NCBI RefSeq assembly: GCF_018917525.1
Contig: NZ_JAHLOS010000007.1
Coordinates: 1 to 64,000 of the forward strand
Reading direction: 5' to 3'
DNA: 64,000 nucleotides
From: Enterococcus raffinosus
GTDB taxonomy: Bacteria > Bacillota > Bacilli > Lactobacillales > Enterococcaceae
In this document: positions 9,360 to 18,098 of the stretch, piece after piece
Numbering within the stretch: position 1 is the stretch's first letter
Layout of the letters: the number at the start of each line of letters is the position of its first letter
Notes under the pieces: model-generated
Seen by the model: only the letters and a program-made list of their open reading frames with translations
What the model was told of the DNA's origin: nothing
Database searches by the model: none
Made by a program: the position numbers and the translations under genes

Positions 9360-9476
9360 TCAATAAACTCTCAGAAAAAAAGTAAAATAACTATCTTAAT
9401 GATTAGATAAATCTAGCTAATGAACTAACTTTAGACAGATATTCAGTGAAAAACATCTCTTAAAAAAACAGTTTAT

Positions 9477-10277
9477 CTAAATTTTTAACACATCAGAAAC
9501 CGAGTAGTTACCTGGTGGCTGTTTAGCCAAAAATAGTGCACAATCGCAAGCTCCTCTTGCAAAGCCTCGCCAATCGGTTGAATGATGACTGATCTCTAGA
9601 CGTTCACCAAACCCGCCAAAGAAAACAGTATGGCTACTTGGTGTATCTCCCATACGAACAGAATGATAACCGATTGTTCCTGATTTACGCTCGCCTGTTC
9701 CTTCACGACCATAAACCACTATATCCGAAAGCTCAGCTCCTAGCTCATGTGCAATCAACTCTCCCATTTCCTTCGATGTTCCGCTTGGTGCATCCTTTTT
9801 CCAGCGATCATGCATTTCTACAATTTCAATGTCCGTCTCTTCCCCGATAGCGGCGGTTGCCATTTGCAATAGCTTATTCATTACATTGACCAATTTTGAA
9901 GTATTCGCAGCGTAGAGCATTGGAATCGTTTCTCCAGCTTCACGAAATTGCTCCATTTCCTCTGAACTAAATCCAGTCGTCCCACAAACCAAAGCTTTTT
10001 TATACTTCTTAGCTAATTGTAATACCTTCAAACCCATTTCCCTTGTTGAAAAATCAATAATAACATCGCACTCATCGATCACGGCCTCTAAATGATCCAC
10101 GACAGAGATTCCAAGATCACGTCCAAGTAATGCCACCTGGCCTAAATCCTGACCTATATAGTCACGACCTTTTGCTCCAACTCCTGCTATTAGCTCTAAA
10201 TCTTTATTATCAGCAGCTATCTGAGTGATTAAACGCCCCATCTTCCCCCGAGGACCAATAATAATTGTTTTGATCAA
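9477..10277 (-). CDS. dapB: 4-hydroxy-tetrahydrodipicolinate reductase
   Basis: A 266-aa enzyme of the diaminopimelate/lysine pathway. It has the N-terminal NAD(P)-binding GPRGKMGRLI motif, the VVDFSTREMGL and LVCGTTGFS segments, the family signature EIVEMHDRWKKDAPSGTSKEM (catalytic His and Lys), and the C-terminal HSTDWRGFARGA region. The start is TTG 10277 behind AGGAGGGAAGAAA. It appears to be a single-gene unit here; no other dap gene is in the window. Confidence 0.92.
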   Translation of the reverse strand: MIKTIIIGPRGKMGRLITQIAADNKDLELIAGVGAKGRDYIGQDLGQVALLGRDLGISVVDHLEAVIDECDVIIDFSTREMGLKVLQLAKKYKKALVCGTTGFSSEEMEQFREAGETIPMLYAANTSKLVNVMNKLLQMATAAIGEETDIEIVEMHDRWKKDAPSGTSKEMGELIAHELGAELSDIVVYGREGTGERKSGTIGYHSVRMGDTPSSHTVFFGGFGERLEISHHSTDWRGFARGACDCALFLAKQPPGNYSVSDVLKI

Positions 10278-10370
10278 TTTCTTCCCTCCTGTACTATTCG
10301 TAAAACGATTTCAAAAATAGTTTACCATGGAAAGGACTTCACTGAGGCAAAATCATAAAAAATATGAAAA

Positions 10371-10398
10371 ATCACCTGTGGAGTCTTCCACAAGTGAT
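10371..10398 (-). terminator. terminator of the YcxB-like gene
   Basis: On the minus strand, ATCACTTGTGGA pairs with TCCACAGGTGAT (12 bp, one mismatch) around a 4-nt loop, followed by five T. Confidence 0.85.
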
Positions 10399-10412
10399 AA
10401 CGTTGATCTTTA

Positions 10413-11057
10413 TTAAAAAAACATTCGTAAGAACGACCATAAATAACGTAATAATCGAAATAAAATAAATAAAAGGAAGATATTTCCTAAAATAAAGCTA
10501 ACTGCATTTCCAGCACTTGCCTTTAAGTTACTCAAAGTAAATCGTCGTAAAAAACGTGGTACTGAGCTGTAACCATTTCGTTTTAAGCGAAACTTCTCCT
10601 CATATGTAAGATCAAGCATATCGTAGTAGACGATTTGCAGCGGTTCCCGCGAGAAGAAGGCTTTGGAGAAACCGACCATCATCGTATATTGCTTGTTATT
10701 GGATGGCAGATTGCGCACGCCTTTTTTATTGATCCGAATTTTTTCATCGTCCATCACATTATAGCTGTACTCTTCTTCTTGGATTTTGTGGATCTGTACG
10801 TCCGGTGTATTTTCGGCTAAAAAAGCTTGATAGACATCCGGAAATTTCTGCTTTTCTAAAAACAGATAAACCATCAACGCTGCTATCAGTACCATCAGTA
10901 AACCATTCAATACTAAATTATCTTGAAATATGCCGCTGTATACCATAATGATCACTAATGCCACTGCACTGATCGTGATTCGTTTCCAGTAATAATTCTG
11001 ATACATGATCTTGATCGTACGTTCATAGTACGCAAAATCCGATTCAGCAAAATTCAT
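10413..11057 (-). CDS. YcxB-like membrane protein
   Basis: A 214-aa protein with two N-terminal membrane helices (about residues 28-65). A soluble beta-rich middle contains YNVMDDEKIRIN and LPSNNKQYTMMVGFSKAFF, and a third helix lies near the C-terminus. The middle part matches the YcxB-like domain seen in many Firmicute membrane proteins of unknown role. GTG codons at 11069 and 11066 are possible starts, but GGGTGGTGAG is best placed for ATG 11057. It stands alone between dapB and the PTS operon. Confidence 0.65.
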   Translation of the reverse strand: MNFAESDFAYYERTIKIMYQNYYWKRITISAVALVIIMVYSGIFQDNLVLNGLLMVLIAALMVYLFLEKQKFPDVYQAFLAENTPDVQIHKIQEEEYSYNVMDDEKIRINKKGVRNLPSNNKQYTMMVGFSKAFFSREPLQIVYYDMLDLTYEEKFRLKRNGYSSVPRFLRRFTLSNLKASAGNAVSFILGNIFLLFILFRLLRYLWSFLRMFF

Positions 11058-11193
11058 CAAACTCACCACCCTTTCTTTAATCTCTTATTTTCTTATATAG
11101 TATAGCAGTATAGCGGAGCAAAGTGGAAAGTCAATGTCATGACAGTTAGTTTATTCCTAGAAAAATCACAGAGAATTAAAATTATCTAAAAAA

Positions 11194-11219
11194 CTGGATC
11201 GACATCCTTGCCGATCCAG
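11194..11219 (-). terminator. terminator of the first mannose-class PTS operon
   Basis: CTGGATCG and CGATCCAG arms close a 10-nt loop and are followed by six T on the minus strand. The hairpin lies just past the last isomerase gene. Confidence 0.85.
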
Positions 11220-11228
11220 CTCCTTTTT

Positions 11229-11789
11229 TTAATCATTCATTTTAATGACAGGCTCCCCAGATGCAGCCCGCAAAACTCTTTGGGGAAACATTTCTTCTGG
11301 CGTCGCATAGTCATGGCCTGATTCCGTTTGCCAACAGGCAGAGACTGACAACAACGTTGCTCCAGTATTGATCAAACGATGCGCCGTATTCCCCGGAATG
11401 TAATGAACTGATCCGGGAACCACCTCTTCCAGCTGTGTTTCACCATTGTCTGTCATCATCAGCAGACCTTGTCCCTCTAATCCAAAGTAATACTCACCGG
11501 TGTCTCGCTTCGCATGAAAATGACCTTTTGTTAGAAAGTATTCTGCTCCAACGACTCCATGATATAAATGGGTGATCCCAAAATACAGTCCCCCCGGCGT
11601 TCCTTCAACTAAATCATTGTCTTGATATTCAACACGATACATCACCGTTTCCGGATCTAATTCCTGATAAGCGGCTGTATCTGAAAAGTAGCCTGCCAAA
11701 TCTTTTGCTCGAGTCTCTTTCTCTTGGATGCCTTTGCCTTCTAACTTGAAGGTTTCGCCGTTATACCTGATTTTACTTTTATTGATCAT
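11229..11789 (-). CDS. cupin-type glucose-6-phosphate isomerase (copy 1)
   Basis: A 186-aa cupin of the archaeal/bacterial cPGI family. The metal-binding signature TKGHFHAKRDTGEYYFGLEG supplies two His and a Glu, with a later cupin His in HYIPGNTAHRL. Such enzymes interconvert glucose-6-P and fructose-6-P, or related aldose/ketose phosphates. In-frame ATGs at 11834 and 11816 also exist, but AAGGAG sits 8 nt before ATG 11789 and this gives the usual family length. It is the last gene of the PTS operon and follows a second, divergent copy of the same family. Confidence 0.75.
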   Translation of the reverse strand: MINKSKIRYNGETFKLEGKGIQEKETRAKDLAGYFSDTAAYQELDPETVMYRVEYQDNDLVEGTPGGLYFGITHLYHGVVGAEYFLTKGHFHAKRDTGEYYFGLEGQGLLMMTDNGETQLEEVVPGSVHYIPGNTAHRLINTGATLLSVSACWQTESGHDYATPEEMFPQRVLRAASGEPVIKMND

Positions 11790-11812
11790 CGCGGACTCCT
11801 TATCATATGGCT

Positions 11813-12592
11813 TCATGGAACGTATTTTTCCCATTTCTCTTTACACAAATCGGGGCGGACGACAAAATCAAATTTGCTTTTGTCTTGCTGATATTGCTGA
11901 TAAATCGGAAGCTCCGATTCGATCGCAAACTCTGAGTATCCACGCGGTGCTTTCTCGATCAGCTTGTCTGATCGATAGCTGGGATTCTGCTCCCAAATAA
12001 TCTTGCCTTGAGTATCGAACTTAGGATAGTACGCCAAACCGTTATGCGCTCGAACGTCTTCATAGTCAAAACCAAAATCTCGTACACACCAGGCTCCAAA
12101 AATCATTCGTTCCGTTTTCGAGGCATTGATCGTGCAATGCGCCCAGCCTGGCGGAACGATCACCACTTCTCCAGCTTTGGCTCCCACAGCATAGCAACGT
12201 CCCGGATCATCCGTCGCTCTTTCCTGCATATAGATGATTGCTTCGCCGGACCAAATCTCATAAACCTCGGAGGTCGACATTTGACAAGCCTGCGAAATTG
12301 AATGAATATGTCCTTGGCTTTTGACTGGCTCTTCACCGATCGAACCCTTCGCGTAAGCAACAATACCAAAAAGTAGTTCTCGCTCCAGCAAATCCGGTCG
12401 ATCACGTTCTGATCCCACATCCATCGCAATCGAATAAACGATCTCAGGTCCGGTCGCCTCATGATCCGCCATGCTATGAAGGATATCCTTTAAATGACGC
12501 TGTTCAGCATGAGCCGGACCAAAAACGGCGGGTGGATAGATAAACTCGTGGTTTTGTTCATCAAAGGTTATACCTAACCCTGTTTCAAACAT
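11813..12592 (-). CDS. cupin-type phosphoglucose isomerase-like protein (copy 2)
   Basis: About 259 aa. The cupin core has SQGHIHSISQ...SEVYEIWSGEAIIYMQ, matching the GHxHxxxxxxE metal site of cPGI, and a second motif VIVPPGWAHCTINAS. It has extra N- and C-terminal segments compared with copy 1. The reading frame stays open to 12763, but that extension overlaps the ManA-like gene and has no RBS. ATG 12592 follows AAAGGAGGG. The product may act on a different sugar phosphate from copy 1, which is inference. Confidence 0.7.
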   Translation of the reverse strand: MFETGLGITFDEQNHEFIYPPAVFGPAHAEQRHLKDILHSMADHEATGPEIVYSIAMDVGSERDRPDLLERELLFGIVAYAKGSIGEEPVKSQGHIHSISQACQMSTSEVYEIWSGEAIIYMQERATDDPGRCYAVGAKAGEVVIVPPGWAHCTINASKTERMIFGAWCVRDFGFDYEDVRAHNGLAYYPKFDTQGKIIWEQNPSYRSDKLIEKAPRGYSEFAIESELPIYQQYQQDKSKFDFVVRPDLCKEKWEKYVP

Positions 12593-12620
12593 TTTTTTCC
12601 CTCCTTTATTTGGTTCCATT

Positions 12621-14354
12621 TTACGATAAATTTCTGACAAAGGCTTGAAGTACAGCGACTTCTTTTGTCGGATCTCCTTGATTGACCAATTTGTATTTCT
12701 TGATCGCTTCGGGCACGATAAAGGTTTCTCCGTAATGAATCTCAAAAGGCTCAAAGCTGCCATTCAAACTTTCGACCGTGATCGCTTCTCCCTCTACCAA
12801 ATTCAGCATATTGACGCTTTGGTGAACCTTTACGTTTACTTCCTTTTTGAACCAATGACGATGGGTCTCGATAAACTCCAGCTCATGCAGCCCGGTTTTT
12901 TCAACCCGAGTTTCATTATCCTCATGCAATGTTTCAAACGGATTGATCAAATTTTCTTTGACCCAAGCCGTGTCAAAATCAGTATTCACATTTTCTTCTC
13001 CATGTGCTAAATGCACCGGTCTTGGAACGCCATCCAACCCTAAACGTTCCCAATCCCATAGCTTAAAGGTGAAAATGTAGGGAGTCTGACTGATCTCCAG
13101 CACCACCGTATCCGGTCCACCGCAATGGATTGTGCCCGCTGGGATAGAATAATGATCGTGCTTTTTCACTGGGAAGCAATTGATGTATTTCTCATCTGGA
13201 AAACGATAGTCACCCTTTTCGGCTTTGCGCAGCTCCTCAAAGAGCTCTGCTTTTTCTACTCCCTCTTTTACGCCAAGATAGATCGTGGATTTTTCAGAAG
13301 CCTGCAAAATATAATAGCTTTCATTTTGCGTATAGGGCATGCCGAATTTATCCTGGATATAATCAACGCGGGGGTGAACCTGTAGGCTTAAGTTTCCGCC
13401 GCCAACAGTATCTAGGTAATCGAAGCGAATCGGAAACTCATTTCCAAAGCGCGCTTGAACTTTTTTTCCTAGTAAAGCAATCGGACGCTGATGAACCACA
13501 TTGATTGCCGGGATCTCGATTTTTGTCCCTGAAAAGTTCAAACAAAGACTATTTTCCTCTGGCACACCATCAAAGGCCCAGCCAAAGTTCTCCTGATTAG
13601 GGTCTAGATTGAATTCCTTCTTCATCCACTGGCCGCCCCACACACTGGCATCAAAGTAAGGGACTAGACGAAACGGCTGTTCCACGATTTGATCCAGGGC
13701 AACACGATAACTCGTTCCATCGACCATTTTTGCCTGCTCTGGAACATTTGTATCAATTAGATAATCAATTTGATCAGTGATCCTTTGTTTCAAGCGATCA
13801 GCTACCCGCCATTCAAAGAAGAAGCCGCGTTTTACTTTTTTAAGATTGTCTTCCTGTTCATTGGCCGCTTTCCAATTCGGCATCCCTGCGCGATACCGTT
13901 TTTGAATCTCCCAGCGCGTCAAATCGGCATAACATAAAATATCAGGCTGCGGCTGCAGGATCGCTGCTCCGGTACCGTAAACGACGACTGCTTTCTTTTC
14001 TTTTGCTAGTTCCTTTTGTAATTGCTTTACTTCGTATTCTGGATAAAAATCATCTAATGTGGCATGTGACATGATGCCAAAGACACGATCATCGGTCATA
14101 TTCGCGGCGATTTTTTTTGTCAATGTTTCAGCGTCATAAGCAAAATCATCTGCTTTTACTAGGCGAACATCTGTCAATTGATTCAACAGGTGTTCCTCTA
14201 ATTCAGATAAATATACTCCTGGGTAGCACTCAAAAGTGATTGTTTTCTTTCCATCATCAAGCTGCTGCTTTAGTTCTTCAATAATTTCCTCATAACTGTT
14301 CCATGTCTGTGCAGCGTGATTCACCTTGATCTCCGGTTGCAAATTATACGTCAT
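12621..14354 (-). CDS. class I mannose-6-phosphate isomerase-like protein with extra N-terminal domain
   Basis: A 577-aa protein. The C-terminal part (from about residue 230) is ManA-like. It has PYFDASVWGGQWM, the zinc-site segment GGNLSLQVHPRVDYI, the loop SIPAGTIHCGGP and a terminal cupin. The first 200 residues form a separate domain (CYPGVYLSEL, VVYGTGAAIL) that resembles the nucleotide-binding fold of kinases without an obvious Walker A. Family members with this fusion are often found beside mannose-class PTS genes. It probably isomerises the phosphosugar brought in by the adjacent transporter. It follows EIIA by 35 nt. Confidence 0.7.
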   Translation of the reverse strand: MTYNLQPEIKVNHAAQTWNSYEEIIEELKQQLDDGKKTITFECYPGVYLSELEEHLLNQLTDVRLVKADDFAYDAETLTKKIAANMTDDRVFGIMSHATLDDFYPEYEVKQLQKELAKEKKAVVVYGTGAAILQPQPDILCYADLTRWEIQKRYRAGMPNWKAANEQEDNLKKVKRGFFFEWRVADRLKQRITDQIDYLIDTNVPEQAKMVDGTSYRVALDQIVEQPFRLVPYFDASVWGGQWMKKEFNLDPNQENFGWAFDGVPEENSLCLNFSGTKIEIPAINVVHQRPIALLGKKVQARFGNEFPIRFDYLDTVGGGNLSLQVHPRVDYIQDKFGMPYTQNESYYILQASEKSTIYLGVKEGVEKAELFEELRKAEKGDYRFPDEKYINCFPVKKHDHYSIPAGTIHCGGPDTVVLEISQTPYIFTFKLWDWERLGLDGVPRPVHLAHGEENVNTDFDTAWVKENLINPFETLHEDNETRVEKTGLHELEFIETHRHWFKKEVNVKVHQSVNMLNLVEGEAITVESLNGSFEPFEIHYGETFIVPEAIKKYKLVNQGDPTKEVAVLQAFVRNLS

Positions 14355-14389
14355 TTTTACCCCTCTTTAATAATCATAATGATATGACA

Positions 14390-14815
14390 TTAGAACTCCT
14401 CTTCGTCCTCTTCTTCAGAGAAATCCATTCGGTCGATACTTTCTTTTCCAGCCTTGATGCCATCAGCGATCAGTTGGTGGAATTCTTTTCCTTCACGCAT
14501 CAAAATCATGTCTAATAGCATTGCCAGATTCATCCCCGACAGCATTTCGATGTCTAAATCGGTTTGAGTTAAAATATCATAGGCGTTGGTTCCTGGAGAA
14601 CCTGCTGGGATATCACATACAATAATCATTTGCTTGATATCATCTGATAAGTTTGCGACTAAGTTTTCTAGCTCCGCTCTGTATGAAGCGATGCCTGATT
14701 CTTCCAATCCAAGTGAAAATAAGTTTTTTTGTTCACCAGCGACAAACTCGATTGCTGATTTCATACCATGAGCCAGTTTTGAATGGCTCACTAATAAAAC
14801 TCCAATCATCGTCAT
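14390..14815 (-). CDS. PTS EIIA, mannose/fructose/sorbose family
   Basis: A 141-aa single-domain EIIA-Man. The phosphorylated His is H11 in LLVSHSKLAHG, and the IVCDIPAGSPGTNA and SGMNLAMLLD segments are typical. It accepts phosphate from HPr and passes it to EIIB in the cytoplasm. The acidic tail (EEEDEEEF) resembles the tail of the adjacent EIIC. It lies 21 nt after EIID in the same operon. Confidence 0.85.
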   Translation of the reverse strand: MTMIGVLLVSHSKLAHGMKSAIEFVAGEQKNLFSLGLEESGIASYRAELENLVANLSDDIKQMIIVCDIPAGSPGTNAYDILTQTDLDIEMLSGMNLAMLLDMILMREGKEFHQLIADGIKAGKESIDRMDFSEEEDEEEF

Positions 14816-14836
14816 TTCTCCTTGTTTTTCAATTTC

Positions 14837-15679
14837 TTAGAACATCATCTGGATCAAGTAGGCAATTCCTACACCGCCAAAGGCTGTCACAAAGTAAATA
14901 CCGATCAGCTTCAACGCTGAGACACCTTTTTTCGCCATCAAATACCATGAAACTAAGACTAAAACTAATGGCAGTAGATTCGGGAAAATACCATCTAAAA
15001 TTTGTTGAATATCAATCTTCGCACTACTGAATTTCAAGACAATCGGTAATTGCAGATTTACGTAACTGGCTGCAACGCCGCCGATAACAATCATTCCCAA
15101 AACCGAGAAGGCCTGCGTGATCTGTTGCGCCTTTTCTCCGACAAAGGTATCGACCGATTCAGCACCCAGCTCATACCCTTTAAAGAACAAGAAACGCGTA
15201 CCCAGCATAATGATCGTATTGTAGGCAACGATGTAAAAGATCGGTCCCAAGATACTGCCGTTTTCTGACAGCCCCATCCCGATCGATAGCAAAATCGGAA
15301 TCAACATTCCCGGAATCATTGAATCGCCGATCCCTGCTAAAGGTCCCATCAAACCAACCTTTAAACCATTAATAAAATCATCATCGATTTCCTCTTTGCC
15401 TAACGCACGCTGCTCTTCTAATCCGACAACCACACCATTGATCAATGAACCAATTTGCGGTTCGGTATTGTAGAAAACAGAATGCCGTTTCAACATCGCT
15501 TTTTGTGCTTCAGGATCATCTTTATATAAACGTTTTGCAATTGGCTCCATTGATAAGGCAAAACCAAAGGCTTCCAAGAACTCGAAACTTGTCGCGACTA
15601 AATTGTACATCATCCAACGAATATACGATTGATTCAGCGTCTTTTTATCTAAAAGTTGGTAAGATCTTTTTTGTTCCAT
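14837..15679 (-). CDS. PTS EIID, mannose family
   Basis: A 280-aa membrane subunit. The N-terminal family signature (RWMMYNLVATSFEFLEAFGFA) is followed by FYNTEPQIGSLINGVVVGLEEQRA, the conserved GLMGPLAGIGDSMIPG loop and C-terminal membrane helices. Together with EIIC it forms the sugar channel. Its ATG overlaps the EIIC stop codon by one base. Confidence 0.88.
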   Translation of the reverse strand: MEQKRSYQLLDKKTLNQSYIRWMMYNLVATSFEFLEAFGFALSMEPIAKRLYKDDPEAQKAMLKRHSVFYNTEPQIGSLINGVVVGLEEQRALGKEEIDDDFINGLKVGLMGPLAGIGDSMIPGMLIPILLSIGMGLSENGSILGPIFYIVAYNTIIMLGTRFLFFKGYELGAESVDTFVGEKAQQITQAFSVLGMIVIGGVAASYVNLQLPIVLKFSSAKIDIQQILDGIFPNLLPLVLVLVSWYLMAKKGVSALKLIGIYFVTAFGGVGIAYLIQMMF

Positions 15680-16491
15680 TAGAATTCCTCCTCATCATCG
15701 AAATCATCATAAGCTCCGTCTTCTGTGGCGGCTTTTACCGCTGGCTTAGATTGCGCCTGGAAATAGATATATGCAATCACACCCGCCACAATAGCCAAGG
15801 CGATCATATTTAATTTCAAGAAAATCACGCAGACAAACCCAAATAGGAAGAACAGCAGCATGATGTCTTCTTTAACAACGGCTGTCAGCAGCATCACGAT
15901 CCCGATTGCAGGAAGTGCGCCACCTAAAATTCCCATGACATCAATCAAATATTGCGGCATGCTGGCTAACAATTCCTTAGCAAAGCTGGAGCCAAAATAA
16001 ATCACTAAGAACGATGGAATAAAACGTAAAGCGAAACTCAGCAACTGCGGGCCAACGATCGAATTGAAATGGAAGGCTTTTTCGTTGCCTTCTTCAATTG
16101 CTTTTTGTGCCCGATGATTCCAGAAGGAGTTGGCCACTTGAAAGAAGTTGAATACGATCGTACCAATAACACCGATCGTTGTGGCTAACGTCACCGCAAC
16201 CTCCGTCGATGAATTGGATAAAATAGCTAAAGCAATGGCCGGATAAGCAACAAAGTTCAAATCTGCCGGCATTTGCCCACCTGGTGTAACCATCGCGATA
16301 TAGACTGCCTGAATGGCAACTCCGATAATAATTCCCTGTGTCACATCACCTAAAATAAGTCCAATCAAAAATCCTGATACTAGGGGGCGGCTAATGGTAT
16401 ACCAGCCGCCGGTCAGCCCCATCAACCAGGGAGTGCCGAGAGCACCCAAGTAGCATAGCAGTGAGATCAATACAGCTTGGAAAAAGAGCAT
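15679..16491 (-). CDS. PTS EIIC, mannose/sorbose family
   Basis: A 270-aa polytopic protein with about seven helices. The N-terminal GTPWLMGLTGGWYTISRPLVSG and GVAIQAVYIAMVTPGGQMPADL segments are characteristic of EIIC-Man and line the sugar path. It ends in an acidic soluble tail (DDFDDEEEF). It is 18 nt after EIIB and overlaps EIID. Confidence 0.88.
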   Translation of the reverse strand: MLFFQAVLISLLCYLGALGTPWLMGLTGGWYTISRPLVSGFLIGLILGDVTQGIIIGVAIQAVYIAMVTPGGQMPADLNFVAYPAIALAILSNSSTEVAVTLATTIGVIGTIVFNFFQVANSFWNHRAQKAIEEGNEKAFHFNSIVGPQLLSFALRFIPSFLVIYFGSSFAKELLASMPQYLIDVMGILGGALPAIGIVMLLTAVVKEDIMLLFFLFGFVCVIFLKLNMIALAIVAGVIAYIYFQAQSKPAVKAATEDGAYDDFDDEEEF

Positions 16492-16509
16492 AATAAATTC
16501 CTCCGTTCT

Positions 16510-16998
16510 TTATTTTTCGATATCTTTCCAAGTAAAGCCTTTTGAATCCGGTACCAATTTAAACTGAATATCCATCCCTAACGCATCTAACCGTTCGAAG
16601 GCCGCTCGTTCTCCATCAGTGATCGCCACGTTTGGTCCAATTTTTCGGGCGCCTTCTCGTGCACTCATCGGTCCAACATTTAAAATCGGGTAGCAAGAAA
16701 TAAAATCTGCTCCAGCATCATACAAACGCACAAGGGTCTCTGGTGTCTTCGCAATTAGAAAATAATTCTTCTTACTGCCTACGATCTCGTCCCATTTTAA
16801 GGCCGTTCGATCAACCGTCATAACAAATCCCTTCAGAGGCTTCGGCACCGCTCCCTTAAGCGCCTTCGATAATGTTGGATTGTTGGCGGAACGATCATCT
16901 ACTGCTACGACCCCATCGCAAGCTCGTTCACTCATCCAGCGTGTGACTACCTGTCCATGAATGATTCGGTCGTCGATTCGAATAAAAGATATTGCCAT
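16510..16998 (-). CDS. PTS EIIB, mannose/fructose/sorbose family
   Basis: A 162-aa EIIB-Man. The phosphorylated His is H14 in IRIDDRIIHGQVVTRW. The frame opens with GTG 17007, but AGGAG at 17012-17008 is better spaced for ATG 16998. As first gene of the operon it has its own promoter (17079-17051) and a GntR-type palindrome in the 5' untranslated region. The sugar is not evident; ManA-like and PGI-like partners suggest a hexose or hexose derivative entering as a 6-phosphate. Confidence 0.87.
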   Translation of the reverse strand: MAISFIRIDDRIIHGQVVTRWMSERACDGVVAVDDRSANNPTLSKALKGAVPKPLKGFVMTVDRTALKWDEIVGSKKNYFLIAKTPETLVRLYDAGADFISCYPILNVGPMSAREGARKIGPNVAITDGERAAFERLDALGMDIQFKLVPDSKGFTWKDIEK

Positions 16999-17026
16999 TT
17001 TTTTCACTCCTGTTCTTTATGTCATT

Positions 17027-17038
17027 TTGTTATAACAA
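17027..17038. promoter_or_regulatory. predicted GntR operator O1 (PTS operon)
   Basis: TTGTTATAACAA is a perfect 12-bp palindrome located about +6 to +17 relative to the predicted PTS operon start site. A near-identical site sits in front of the GntR gene at 17905-17920. Confidence 0.6.
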
Positions 17039-17050
17039 TAGCACAAATAG

Positions 17051-17079
17051 AGTATAAGTCATTTTTTAGAAAAAGACAA
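17051..17079 (-). promoter_or_regulatory. predicted promoter of the PTS operon, with a weak cre-like site
   Basis: On the minus strand, TTGTCT (17079-17074) and TATACT (17056-17051) have a 17-nt spacer. The -35 box overlaps AGAAAGCGTTGTCT (17087-17074), which matches the CcpA cre consensus except at both end bases, so catabolite repression is possible. Confidence 0.6.
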
Positions 17080-17104
17080 CGCTTTCTTTTCTTTTTTTGA
17101 AAAA

Positions 17105-17136
17105 AAGTGCAAAATTACTAAGCGTATTTTGCACTT
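17105..17136 (-). terminator. terminator of the GntR gene
   Basis: AAGTGCAAAAT pairs with ATTTTGCACTT and is followed by a T-run on the minus strand. It separates the regulator transcript from the PTS operon promoter. Confidence 0.8.
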
Positions 17137-17144
17137 CTTTGTTA

Positions 17145-17882
17145 TTAGATTTCAATGTAATAGCGATACTGGTCACCGATATAGTAGCAATCGCTGATTT
17201 CCTTATACTGTCCATCTGCTCTCGAAACCATCCGAACCCTTTTTAAAATAGGAGTATTTTCTGGTACTTCTAAAACAGCTTGAAGCTCTGGAGTAGCACT
17301 AAGCGCCTCGACATATTCTTTGCTTTCACTCATCACAATGTCAAACGTTTTTAAATAGTCATACAAGGAGCCATAATAATCCTTACTATCCAGCGAGAAA
17401 TTCTCCGTATAAGGGATATGTGTGACGAAATAAGCAAAAGCCTTTCCATCATCAACTCCTCTGGTTCTTCTAAGCTGAAGAACCTTCGAACCTTTTTCGA
17501 TACCTAATTGCTGAGAAATTCGTTCGGAAGCCTCAATTAAACTAACTTGCGCATGTAATGTCCGAACCTTTTTCCCCAGCTCCTCCATTTCCCGCGTAAA
17601 GCTGCGAACCATTGTATAATGTTCCTTTTCCGTTGAATGATCCATTGATAAAACGAAAGTTCCTTTTGCCCGTTCGCGATATAGGTGTCCCTCACGAACC
17701 AATTCATCAATCGCCTTTCTGATCGTGATTCGGCTAACATTGTAAATATCACATAAATCCAACTCTGGTGGGATTTTCTCTCCATCCCCCCACTCGCCTG
17801 AAACAATTTTGAATCGTAAATCGTCTGCTATTTGACTATATAAAGGACTTGCACCTTTTCCTTTAGCTAGCTTTTCGTTCAA
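17145..17882 (-). CDS. GntR/UTRA (HutC subfamily) transcriptional regulator of the PTS operon
   Basis: About 245 aa. An N-terminal winged helix (PLYSQIADDLRFKIVSGEW, then PELDLCDIYNVSRITIRKAI) is followed by a UTRA effector domain that usually binds a sugar phosphate. The frame opens at GTG 17891, but the AAGGGG site fits TTG 17882 better. A palindrome like that in the PTS operon leader overlaps its own promoter region (17905-17920), which implies autoregulation and control of the operon. It has its own terminator. Confidence 0.82.
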   Translation of the reverse strand: MNEKLAKGKGASPLYSQIADDLRFKIVSGEWGDGEKIPPELDLCDIYNVSRITIRKAIDELVREGHLYRERAKGTFVLSMDHSTEKEHYTMVRSFTREMEELGKKVRTLHAQVSLIEASERISQQLGIEKGSKVLQLRRTRGVDDGKAFAYFVTHIPYTENFSLDSKDYYGSLYDYLKTFDIVMSESKEYVEALSATPELQAVLEVPENTPILKRVRMVSRADGQYKEISDCYYIGDQYRYYIEI

Positions 17883-17904
17883 AAATATCACCCCTTAAAA
17901 GTTC

Positions 17905-17920
17905 TATTGTCATAACAATA
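17905..17920. promoter_or_regulatory. predicted GntR operator O2 (regulator gene)
   Basis: TATTGTCATAACAATA has 6-bp inverted arms and shares the TTGTYATAACAA core with the site at 17027-17038. It lies 14-23 bases upstream of the GntR start codon options. Confidence 0.6.
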
Positions 17921-18098
17921 ATATATTTCCTCTAAAATATCAACCCTTATGGAATGCGTTTTCTTTCTTCTAATTCCGATAATTAACTCTTATAAAGCGG
18001 TTTTAAAGCTTTGAGATTTCCCCTTTCTTTCTAAAAGCTGAGTAGTATAATGAATAATAGAAAAACGATTTCTTTTAATCAAGTGAAGGGGTACACCA

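Noticed and set aside
12593-12763. N-terminal extension of the second cupin isomerase
   Set aside because: It overlaps the end of the ManA-like gene in another frame, and an AAAGGAGGG site supports the internal ATG at 12592.
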